Positions 7,204 to 14,079 of a DNA stretch of 23,767 bases are shown here, piece by piece. The DNA is taken from contig JAGRHW010000009.1 in the NCBI GenBank assembly GCA_020444765.1, positions 1-23,767 of the forward strand, given 5' to 3'. The translations under genes were made by a program, and so were the position numbers. This stretch comes from Gammaproteobacteria bacterium. GTDB taxonomy: Bacteria > Pseudomonadota > Gammaproteobacteria > Granulosicoccales > Granulosicoccaceae. Position 1 is the stretch's first letter, and every line of letters starts with the position of its first letter. Below the pieces are notes generated by a model that did not search any database, was not told where the DNA came from, and saw nothing but the letters and a program-made list of their open reading frames with translations.

Positions 7204-8415
7204 ATGTCAGACGCACCACCGAAACCCTTGCCTGTAACTGTTCTGTCCGGCTTTCTCGGCGCAGGTAAAACCACCATTCTGAGTCATATCCTCAGCAACC
7301 GCGAGGGGCGCAAGGTTGCGGTCATTGTCAATGATATGAGCGAGATCAACATCGATGCCAGCACGCTGCGCTACGAGGTTTCCCTCAACCATAACAAAGA
7401 AAAGCTGGTGGAAATGAGTAACGGCTGCATCTGTTGCACACTGCGTGAAGACCTGCTGGTGGAGATCCGCAAGCTCGCCGAGGCCGGGCGCTTTGATTGC
7501 CTGTTGATAGAGTCGACCGGCATTTCCGAACCGCTGCCGGTGGCGGAAACCTTTACCTTTACTGATGAAAACGGTCACAGCCTCTCCGATATTGCCAGGC
7601 TTGACACCATGGTCACGGTGGTCGATGCGGTGAACTTTCTGCACGATTACGATGAAGCGAAATACCTGCAGGAAACCGGCGAGTCGCTCGGTGAGGAAGA
7701 CGAGCGCAGCGTCGCCGATCTGCTGGTTGATCAGGTGGAGTTCGCCGATGTCATTCTTATCAGCAAGACCGATCTGGTCGACGAGGCCACTCTGCAGCGC
7801 CTGCAGGCGATTCTGAAAACCCTCAATACCGAAGCCGAGATTTACCCGGTTCGGCAGGGCCAGATCGACATCTCACTGGTTCTTGAAACCGGCAAATTCA
7901 GTTTTGAGCGCGCCCAGCAGGCACCTGGCTGGCTCAAGGAGCTGCGTGGCGAACATCTGCCCGAAACCGAGGAATACGGCATAGCCAGCTTCACCTACAG
8001 CGCGCGCCGTCCGTTTCACCCGCAAAAATTCCATGACTTTCTGCACAGCCCGCAACTGCACGGCAAGCTGATCCGTTCCAAGGGCTATTTCTGGCTTGCG
8101 ACCCGTCCCCAGTTCGCCGGGCAATGGAGCCAGGCCGGGGGCATCGCACGCTATGGTTTTGCCGGCCTGTTCTGGAAAGCCGTGCCGCAGGCGCACTGGC
8201 CTGACAACGAGGACTCGCGACAGGCGATTATGGAAAACTGGCAGGAACCTTTCGGCGATATGCACCAGGAGCTGGTCTTTATCGGCCAGAATCTGAACCG
8301 AGAAACCATCATCAACGCACTCGACAACTGCCTGTTGAGCGACGAGGAACTACTGGCCGGCCAGCATGTCTGGCTCAATCTGCCCGACCCCTTCCCCGTC
8401 TGGGAGGCCGCCTGA
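7204..8415 (+). CDS. COG0523-family GTPase, putative zinc metallochaperone (ZigA/YciC-like)
   Basis: A 403-residue G3E P-loop GTPase. Visible motifs are Walker [10 protein letters not shown] (16-24), the metal-binding CxCC in [11 protein letters not shown] (Cys75, Cys77, Cys78), ESTGISEP (103-110), and SKTD for guanine binding (187-190), followed by the CobW C-terminal domain. There is no His-rich linker, unlike some CobW-type chaperones. An ATG at 7204 is preceded by AGGAG. Zur-controlled members deliver scarce zinc to client enzymes or help cells survive zinc limitation. The upstream Zur box and length of about 400 residues place it in that group rather than with CobW (cobalamin) or nitrile-hydratase activators. 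It is followed after a single base by the DUF1826 gene. Confidence 0.92.
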   Translation: MSDAPPKPLPVTVLSGFLGAGKTTILSHILSNREGRKVAVIVNDMSEINIDASTLRYEVSLNHNKEKLVEMSNGCICCTLREDLLVEIRKLAEAGRFDCLLIESTGISEPLPVAETFTFTDENGHSLSDIARLDTMVTVVDAVNFLHDYDEAKYLQETGESLGEEDERSVADLLVDQVEFADVILISKTDLVDEATLQRLQAILKTLNTEAEIYPVRQGQIDISLVLETGKFSFERAQQAPGWLKELRGEHLPETEEYGIASFTYSARRPFHPQKFHDFLHSPQLHGKLIRSKGYFWLATRPQFAGQWSQAGGIARYGFAGLFWKAVPQAHWPDNEDSRQAIMENWQEPFGDMHQELVFIGQNLNRETIINALDNCLLSDEELLAGQHVWLNLPDPFPVWEAA

Positions 8416-8416
8416 G

Positions 8417-9037
8417 ATGCCAGACGCACAAGTCACTCAACCCGGCTGTCGTGTGGTGGAAAGCACAAACCCCGGCGAACTGGCGGAGATTTATAAGGAT
8501 ACGGTCAATATCGCGATCTGGCGCCGCCCGACGTTGGGAGTCAGCCAGCAGGTACTCCGTAACGGACACTTCCCCTCGCTGTCGATGACACTCGCGCCGG
8601 AACAGGTCAGTGAGACATTGAGCGGACGTCTGCCCGAATTTGCGCAACGCCAGACCCTGATCACAGACATCGCCTGGCTGGCCGAAATGTTCGCCTGTCT
8701 GTTCGACCTGGATCAACTGGGCCTGCGTCTGACGGTACTGGAAAAAGCCATGTGTCCGCGCTTCCACGTCGATCATGTACCGTGCCGGCTGCTCACCAGC
8801 TATACCGGGCCGGCGACGGAATGGTTACCCGAGCACCGTGTGGATCGCAGCCAGCTGGGACCCGGCAGTCCTGAACTTACGCCGCCGCCCCATGACATTC
8901 AGCATCTGCAGAGCGGCGATGTCGCCCTGCTCAAGGGTGAAAACTGGGACGGCAACGAAGGCCACGGCCTGGTCCACCGTTCGCCCGCCGTGGCCGACGG
9001 AGAATCCCGCCTGCTGCTCAGTCTGGATTTTGCCTGA
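8417..9037 (+). CDS. DUF1826-family protein, possible 2OG/Fe(II)-oxygenase-like fold
   Basis: A 206-residue protein starting one base after the GTPase stop, with GGGAGG about 10 bases upstream; a longer frame from 8366 only overlaps the GTPase gene. DUF1826 proteins are known companions of Zur-regulated COG0523 GTPases. The sequence holds FHVDH (His117, Asp119), a SYTGPATEWL turn, an SGDVALLKGE segment, and VHRSP (His187) with Arg198 eleven residues on in SRLLLSLDF. This HxD...H-X10-R order is that of the 2-oxoglutarate/Fe(II) dioxygenase metal and co-substrate site on a double-stranded beta-helix. That reading is my inference; no activity is established. It could be a client of the GTPase or a zinc-sparing enzyme. 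No signal peptide, so cytoplasmic. Confidence 0.85.
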   Translation: MPDAQVTQPGCRVVESTNPGELAEIYKDTVNIAIWRRPTLGVSQQVLRNGHFPSLSMTLAPEQVSETLSGRLPEFAQRQTLITDIAWLAEMFACLFDLDQLGLRLTVLEKAMCPRFHVDHVPCRLLTSYTGPATEWLPEHRVDRSQLGPGSPELTPPPHDIQHLQSGDVALLKGENWDGNEGHGLVHRSPAVADGESRLLLSLDFA

Positions 9038-9104
9038 CGCAAGTCCGGCCCCTTTCTGCCGGGGACGATAAAAACCCCCGCAGTGCCGTTTGTGGCTGTA
9101 CAAT

Positions 9105-9119
9105 ATCGCGTCACGCGAT
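9105..9119. promoter_or_regulatory. 15-bp dyad upstream of the SulP gene
   Basis: ATCGCG-TCA-CGCGAT is a perfect 6-3-6 inverted repeat, directly after a -10-like TACAAT at 9099-9104 and about 40 bases before the SulP start. It could be an operator or a small leader hairpin. No convincing -35 box pairs with TACAAT. The gap also contains a weak CCGGC/GCCGG hairpin (9045-9062) after the DUF1826 gene. Confidence 0.3.
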
Positions 9120-9158
9120 TGCAGCTTTTTAACCAGAGTACTAACGGCATCCACCATT

Positions 9159-10856
9159 ATGTTTTCAGCCTTGCGGCGTTCCATCGAAAGCAAACCCGAC
9201 CTTTCCACCCTGCAAACCAATATCCTCGCCGGCCTGACCGTCGGAGTGATCGCCCTGCCTTTGTCCATGGCATTGGCGATTGCCAGCGGCGTCGCACCTC
9301 AGCACGGGCTTTACACGGCCATCGTTGCCGGTATCGTGATCGCCCTGACCGGCGGTTCCAAGGTGAATATTTCCGGCCCGACCGCCGCGTTTGTGGTGGT
9401 GTTGCTGCCAATCGTTCAGCAATACGGCCTCGGCGGTTTGCTGATCGCCGGCTCAATGGCCGGTGTCATCCTGGTCATCATGGGGCTGGCACGCCTTGGC
9501 AAGCTGATCGAAATCGTGCCCTATCCGGTGGTTGTGGGCTTTACCACGGGCATAGGTCTGGTGATCGCCACCTTTCAGATCAAGGACTTTTTCGGCCTGC
9601 CACTGGAAACGCTCGACGGCCACTACGTCGATAAACTGATCGCGCTGGTTCAGGCGCTGCCCGACTTCCGCTGGCAGGAAACCCTGATCGGCGGCCTGAC
9701 CCTGGCGGTGCTGATCCTCTGGTCGAAAACCGCCTCGAAAATACCCGCGCACCTGATTGCCCTGCTGTGCGGTACGCTGGCGGCCTTCGGCCTGTCGCTG
9801 CTCAGCCCCGAGTTTACGGTGGCCACCATCGGCAGCCGCTTCCAGTATGTGATCGACGGCGTCACCGGCCAGGGCATTCCACCGGTTTTGCCCGCCTTCG
9901 CCTGGCCCTGGCAATTACCCGGGCCGGACGGCGCCCCGATCGGCCTGAGCTACGCCCTGGTCCGCGAGCTGATGCCGGCGGCGCTGACCATCGCCGTGCT
10001 CGGCGCGCTGGAATCACTACTGTGCGCGGTGGTGGCTGACGGCATGTCCGGCAAAAAACACGACCCCAACGACGAGCTGATCGGCCAGGGCCTCGGCAAT
10101 CTGGTGGCGCCCTTGTTCGGCGGCATTCCGGCCACCGCGGCGATTGCCCGCACCGCGACCAACGTCCGCACCGGCGGCAGCCTGCCGCTGGCCTCGGTGG
10201 TCCATGCTTTGTTTATTCTGGTGGCCATTCTCGTGCTGGCGCCGCTGCTGGCATGGATTCCGATGGCCTCGATGGCCGCGCTGCTGTTGATCGTCGCCTG
10301 GAATATGAGCGAAGTCCGGCACTTTATCCGCACCATACGCATCGCGCCGCGCGACGACGTGTTCGTGCTGTTGACCTGCTTCCTGCTGACCGTACTGTTC
10401 GATATGACGATCGCCGTGGCCACCGGCATGGGTCTGGCGGCCATGCTGTTTGTCCGTCGCAGTATTGATCTCACCACCACCACACTGATCGAAACCAACC
10501 ATGAGGTCTGCGGTGAGCTGCCCTCCGGTGTCGTGATCTACGATATCAACGGCCCGCTGTTTTTCGGCTCGGCACGCAAAGCGGTCAAGACGCTTGGCAA
10601 TATTTCCTCGGATATCCGCGTCGTGATACTCGATATGAGCGAGGTGAACATGCTCGACATGAGCGCGCTGGTCGCCATGGAGGATATCGCCAAATACCTG
10701 AAAGCCAGCGACATCGGCCTGGTGATCAACAATCTGCAACCACGGATGATACTGAAACTGCGCCGGGCGGGGATTCGCCTGAAACGCGGGGAAATCTCGT
10801 TTTCACGCTCTTTGCCCGAGGCGATTGAAAAAGCCGGGCGGATGAAGCAAAGCTGA
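9159..10856 (+). CDS. SulP-family anion transporter with STAS domain
   Basis: A 565-residue inner-membrane protein of the SulP/SLC26 family, which moves sulfate, bicarbonate or dicarboxylates. The N-terminal part has the SulP signature (NILAGLTVGVIALPLSMALAIASGVAPQHGLYTAIVAG, GGSKVNISGPTAAFVV) and about a dozen or more membrane segments. The C-terminal STAS domain begins near residue 455 (GVVIYDINGPLFFGSA ... VVILDMSEVNMLDMSAL). Segments such as DGMSGKKHDPNDELIGQGLGN and GGIPATAAIARTATNVRTGG are also typical. I use the ATG at 9159 (MFSALRRSIESKPDL), where family similarity begins; its ribosome-binding site is poor, and the longer frame from 9090 would run through the dyad. It lies 121 bases after DUF1826, so it may be a separate unit. 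The substrate is not determinable. Confidence 0.9.
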   Translation: MFSALRRSIESKPDLSTLQTNILAGLTVGVIALPLSMALAIASGVAPQHGLYTAIVAGIVIALTGGSKVNISGPTAAFVVVLLPIVQQYGLGGLLIAGSMAGVILVIMGLARLGKLIEIVPYPVVVGFTTGIGLVIATFQIKDFFGLPLETLDGHYVDKLIALVQALPDFRWQETLIGGLTLAVLILWSKTASKIPAHLIALLCGTLAAFGLSLLSPEFTVATIGSRFQYVIDGVTGQGIPPVLPAFAWPWQLPGPDGAPIGLSYALVRELMPAALTIAVLGALESLLCAVVADGMSGKKHDPNDELIGQGLGNLVAPLFGGIPATAAIARTATNVRTGGSLPLASVVHALFILVAILVLAPLLAWIPMASMAALLLIVAWNMSEVRHFIRTIRIAPRDDVFVLLTCFLLTVLFDMTIAVATGMGLAAMLFVRRSIDLTTTTLIETNHEVCGELPSGVVIYDINGPLFFGSARKAVKTLGNISSDIRVVILDMSEVNMLDMSALVAMEDIAKYLKASDIGLVINNLQPRMILKLRRAGIRLKRGEISFSRSLPEAIEKAGRMKQS

Positions 10857-10920
10857 CGAGCACACACGAAAGCATTCTGTGGGCAAAGGAACGAAGTGCC
10901 AGCTGCTCGATGTCGCCAGC

Positions 10921-10945
10921 CAAACCAGTGCCAGGTTTGCCTTTT
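10921..10945 (+). terminator. Putative terminator after the SulP gene
   Basis: Stem CAAACC / GGTTTG with a 7-base loop followed by CCTTTT, 65 bases after the SulP stop and 34 bases before the end of the convergent DUF4857-like gene. The stem is short and the T-run only four bases. Confidence 0.4.
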
Positions 10946-10978
10946 AGTCGAGGCAGATGCTTCCTGCAAGACGCGGTT

Positions 10979-12238
10979 TCAATCCGCTGAAGGCCTGTCG
11001 TCAGGCGGCAGCAACAGCAATGCCAGCGCTCCGTACAAACCGCTGACCGCCAGCAAGGCCAGGCTCGGCCAGTCCCACGGCTGACCCCGCCTCTGGCGGC
11101 GGGCCAGCCAGACAACACCCAGCCACAGCGCCAATGAAATACCCAGCAAACCATGCCAGCCATGCCAGTGCCACTGCAGGCTTAAATAGCGTGAGTTGGC
11201 GTCGCGCAGTTGCATTTCAAAAGGCGTCAAGGCCTGCCAGACGTAATCCAGGAAAGGCGTTTGCGCGGCGAAGGCTCTGTGCGTGTAGCTGTCCAGCGGG
11301 CGGTAATCACGGTCCATCACCTGCGCGTGAATCTGCTGCTCATCGGCATACACGGAGGTACGGTAGAGCGGGTTGAAGATCAGTTTTATCGCCATGTCAT
11401 CGGCGCGATACCCGGGCAGCTCCAGCGCCGTCAGCCGATAATCCTGCTGCATCAGGTAAAGCCGGCCGGCCTGATCCAGCAGCAGGCCCAGTACCTCGGA
11501 ATGGCGGTTTTCCGTGACCTTGATAAAGCGTACCTGCATATCTTCCGGCAGCCTGACCGCTTTGACCTGCGGCTGAGCATTGAGTCGCTGCAGGTGAAAC
11601 AATTGCCCGCTGCTGTCGAGCAGAAAAAAGCCGGCATCAAAAGGTTTGAGGATCGACACCCGTCCGAAAACCTCACGCACCGGGAATTGAAAGTCCTGCT
11701 GAGCCAGCGCCTTGCTGAAGGTCTCGCTCAGAGCGGTATCGACCTGATTGGCGTCACTGTTGATAAATACCAGTGCGTCCCCGGGGTTGAAAACATCTTC
11801 CGGAAAGCTCAGGCCGGCCCTGCCCGGATCGGATTCCAACAAGGGAAACAGCGGAATGCGTGGCGCATGACCGGGCAACTCCAGCGGCTTGAGCTGCAAA
11901 ACCAAACGCTCGGCCCGAATCGCCGCCTTGTCAAATTCCTGCCCGCCCAGCGTCAGAGGCAATTCGCCCCAGAGTTCCATATTCTTGTAATAGATAAACG
12001 GCAACAACCGCTCGAACGCCTCGCGGGGGTAGCTGTTGCCTTCACGATCCCGGTAACTGAACTGATGGCCTTCGCCAAGTTGCTCCTGATAAACAAAGGT
12101 CTCGGCGACAGGGCTGTAAAAAAGACGTGTCTGGCCCGCGCGGTATCCCAGCAGGCTGTCCTTGAGCGGCGGCAGCCAAACGGCGAGCAGAAACACGATC
12201 AGAATCAGCAGGCTCCAACGTGCAAGGCGGGCGGTCAC
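10979..12238 (-). CDS. DUF4857-like membrane-anchored protein of the feo-linked ABC module
   Basis: A 419-residue protein with one N-terminal membrane segment (LLILIVFLLAVWLPPL), a large central extracytoplasmic region of about 320 residues, and two C-terminal membrane segments (LLGISLALWLGVVWLARR and LALLAVSGLYGALALLLLP). The central part has repeated strand-like units (AGFFLLDSSGQLFHLQRL, SEVLGLLLDQAGRLYLMQQ, YRTSVYADEQQIHAQVMD) suggestive of a small beta-propeller. I assign it to DUF4857 from overall layout and context, with moderate confidence. It starts at a GTG two bases after the permease stop, with GGAG about 7 bases upstream, and is the last gene of the feo operon. Its function is unknown; it may be an extracytoplasmic partner of the ABC ATPase/permease pair. 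Confidence 0.7.
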   Translation of the reverse strand: MTARLARWSLLILIVFLLAVWLPPLKDSLLGYRAGQTRLFYSPVAETFVYQEQLGEGHQFSYRDREGNSYPREAFERLLPFIYYKNMELWGELPLTLGGQEFDKAAIRAERLVLQLKPLELPGHAPRIPLFPLLESDPGRAGLSFPEDVFNPGDALVFINSDANQVDTALSETFSKALAQQDFQFPVREVFGRVSILKPFDAGFFLLDSSGQLFHLQRLNAQPQVKAVRLPEDMQVRFIKVTENRHSEVLGLLLDQAGRLYLMQQDYRLTALELPGYRADDMAIKLIFNPLYRTSVYADEQQIHAQVMDRDYRPLDSYTHRAFAAQTPFLDYVWQALTPFEMQLRDANSRYLSLQWHWHGWHGLLGISLALWLGVVWLARRQRRGQPWDWPSLALLAVSGLYGALALLLLPPDDRPSAD

Positions 12239-12240
12239 TA

Positions 12241-12921
12241 TCAGCTCCGGTAGCGGTAACGGTAAACCGGCAAGGCCAGTGCCGGAATGAACAGTAAGGC
12301 ACTGAAGGAAAAGACAAGCATGACACGGTCATATTCCTGGTAGCCGGTTTCCTGGTAAAGCAGGCCCACATAGCCCACACTGATCAGCAGATACAGCAGG
12401 CGGCGCAGTGCGACGGGTTCTAACAGCACCAGGGCGGTACCGAAATAAGCCACCCAACCGGCCAGCAGCCAGGGCAAGGCGGTCAGCACCGCACTCCTGG
12501 CCGCTTCGTGCGGAAACCAGTTCGCCATGATCAGATAAAGCCCGGCCAAATTCAGCAAAGCCAACACAGCGCCGGCCAGCGCACCGAAGCCGACCCAGCT
12601 CCAGATCAGCCAGTCGCTGCGCACAGGCAAATGCAGGGACAAACGAAAACGCCCGCCGAGCATTTCAGGAATAAACTGCGCCGCGGCCAGCAAGATCCCG
12701 CTCAGCAGCGGCAGGTATTTGACTACGCTATACAGCAGGCGGCGCAGCTCGAAACTCCAGTACCAGATCATTTCGGAATGCTCCAGGCGGAACTGGTGGC
12801 GCATATCAATAAAAAGATAAGCCAACACCGCCAGATTCAACAGCAATGTCGCCGACCAGATCCAGCGGATTTTGAGCCATTCCTTGTAACAGGAAGCAAA
12901 CAGCCAATGCAGAGGAGCCAC
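12241..12921 (-). CDS. ABC-type membrane protein of the feo operon
   Basis: A 226-residue protein with about six hydrophobic segments (WSATLLLNLAVLAYLFID, YLPLLSGILLAAAQFIP, WSWVGFGALAGAVLALLNLAGLYLI, AVLTALPWLLAGWVAYFGTALV, LLYLLISVGYVGLLY, VFSFSALLFIPALALPVY). The layout resembles small ABC-2-type permeases. It begins with a GTG that shares one base with the TAG stop of the ATPase gene and has GGGAAG 5 bases upstream, so coupling to the ATPase is tight. Together they should form an ATP-driven exporter or a mechanotransmission complex; the substrate is unknown. Identification rests mainly on hydrophobicity and its ATPase neighbour. Confidence 0.8.
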   Translation of the reverse strand: MAPLHWLFASCYKEWLKIRWIWSATLLLNLAVLAYLFIDMRHQFRLEHSEMIWYWSFELRRLLYSVVKYLPLLSGILLAAAQFIPEMLGGRFRLSLHLPVRSDWLIWSWVGFGALAGAVLALLNLAGLYLIMANWFPHEAARSAVLTALPWLLAGWVAYFGTALVLLEPVALRRLLYLLISVGYVGLLYQETGYQEYDRVMLVFSFSALLFIPALALPVYRYRYRS

Positions 12922-13814
12922 TAGTACTTCCCGGTCAGGCCGATAAAAGCGTCTTCCAGCGTCATGGGGATTTCCTCGCCCAGACGCGCCCCGGGCCGTT
13001 CACCCTGTAGCCGTGCTTGCAGTTCTTCGCGGCTGGCGAAGCTGTAGATCACCGGCTTTCCACGCCTGCTGTCAAGCGTGCAAAATTCATCAGCAACCGC
13101 CGGCAAAAGCTCACTGCCCGCGCCTTCAACAGCGTAACAACGGAAATCACGGCGAAAATCCGCCAGCGGGGTTTGCAGGACCGCGCCGCCACGTTGCAGA
13201 AACACCACGTCGTCAACGAGATTCTCCATATCCTGCACCACATGCGAGGTCAAAAACACCGTACGCTCCCGCTCGCCGATAAAGGCTTCAAGGTATTCCA
13301 GAAACAGGCGCCGGTAGCCCGCATCCAGCCCCATCGAGTAATCATCCAGAATCATCAGCTCCGGGTCCTGAGCGAAGATCAGGCCCAGCACGACCTGCGA
13401 CCTCTGCCCGCAGGACATATTGCCGATCCGGTGCTCATACGGCAGCGCCAGACGATCGACCAGCTCATAATACAACTCGCTGCGCCAGCGCGGATAGAAA
13501 GCGCGGTAGAAACGCTCAAGCTCGGCGATGCTCATCATGTCATAGGCCAGATGGCCTTCAAACAACAAGCCAATGCGTGCACGCGTGGCTGGCGAAAGCC
13601 GATGCGAATCTTCACCCAGCACCCGGCAAGCGCCGCCGCGCGGGCGCAGAAAACCCATCAGGATGCGGATCAAGGTGGTCTTGCCGACACCGTTCTTGCC
13701 CAGCAGAGCCACAACCCGGCCCCTCGGCACGTTAAACGTCAGCTTGTCGTAGAGCGAGCGTTCGCCGTAACGATGGGTCAGCCCCTGGATCTCGATGGCA
13801 TGACTCAGGCCCAT
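12921..13814 (-). CDS. ABC transporter ATP-binding protein of the feo operon
   Basis: A 297-residue ATPase. Motifs in order: Walker A GKNGVGKTT (39-47), signature NMSCGQRSQ (a variant of LSGGQ, about 132-140), Walker B ELMILDD (152-158), D-loop MGLD, and H-loop LTSH (about 188-191). In Walker B the usual catalytic Glu is Asp, which also occurs in some ABC-2-type exporters. The ATG at 13814 (MGLSHAIEIQGLTHRYG) is where family similarity begins and lies 4 bases after the stop of the Cys-rich protein gene; the upstream extension is rejected. The C-terminal 90 residues form the accessory region seen in YtrB/BcrA-like exporters. It partners the next membrane protein. Confidence 0.92.
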   Translation of the reverse strand: MGLSHAIEIQGLTHRYGERSLYDKLTFNVPRGRVVALLGKNGVGKTTLIRILMGFLRPRGGACRVLGEDSHRLSPATRARIGLLFEGHLAYDMMSIAELERFYRAFYPRWRSELYYELVDRLALPYEHRIGNMSCGQRSQVVLGLIFAQDPELMILDDYSMGLDAGYRRLFLEYLEAFIGERERTVFLTSHVVQDMENLVDDVVFLQRGGAVLQTPLADFRRDFRCYAVEGAGSELLPAVADEFCTLDSRRGKPVIYSFASREELQARLQGERPGARLGEEIPMTLEDAFIGLTGKY

Positions 13815-13818
13815 CGGG

Positions 13819-14079
13819 TCACTTCTGCCGACCCTGAATTTTATCGACCGGGATATGCACACCGCTGCTGGCGCCCGCATTCGCCTGGGAAACCCCGCAG
13901 CCTTTTTTGTTGCCGCAGGAAGAACAGGCGCCGCGTTTGCGCCAGATTTTCAGGTACAGGTAGTAAAATGCCACCGCGATCACCGCCAGGACCAGGCCAC
14001 TATCCAGCCAGGAAAAGTCTCTCTCGGCGCTGACGGTAAAGTTTGCTGACGCCGCTTGCGTCGTGGTTTGCGTGTTCAT
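13819..14079 (-). CDS. FeoB-associated Cys-rich membrane protein
   Basis: An 86-residue protein with one membrane segment (LDSGLVLAVIAVAFYYLYLKIW) followed at once by a basic stretch and a Cys cluster, CSSCGNKKGC, then a polar tail. This arrangement is that of the small FeoB-associated Cys-rich membrane proteins found next to feoB (Pfam PF12669 type). The cluster may bind iron or sense redox state near the FeoB pore, but this is not established. Its ATG overlaps the feoB stop (ATGA), so it is translated coupled to feoB. The N-terminal region before the membrane helix is low-complexity, Thr/Ala/Ser rich. Confidence 0.85.
   Translation of the reverse strand: MNTQTTTQAASANFTVSAERDFSWLDSGLVLAVIAVAFYYLYLKIWRKRGACSSCGNKKGCGVSQANAGASSGVHIPVDKIQGRQK

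Noticed and set aside
6987..7277. Antisense open frame ending in the iclR-to-GTPase gap, considered as a gene remnant
   Set aside because: Its start lies inside the GTPase gene and crosses the Zur promoter; I could not match the tail to any family.
9045..9062. CCGGC/GCCGG hairpin as terminator of the Zur unit
   Set aside because: Only a 5-bp stem with an 8-base loop and no U-run; kept as a comment only.
11210..12253. Long plus-strand open frame (347 residues) opposite the DUF4857-like gene
   Set aside because: Its translation is Gln/Arg-rich and shows no family features; the minus strand has a coherent, coupled gene with membrane segments.
13017..14033. Plus-strand open frame of 338 residues opposite the ABC ATPase and Cys-rich genes
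   Set aside because: It runs across two well-supported minus-strand genes and has no recognisable domain.
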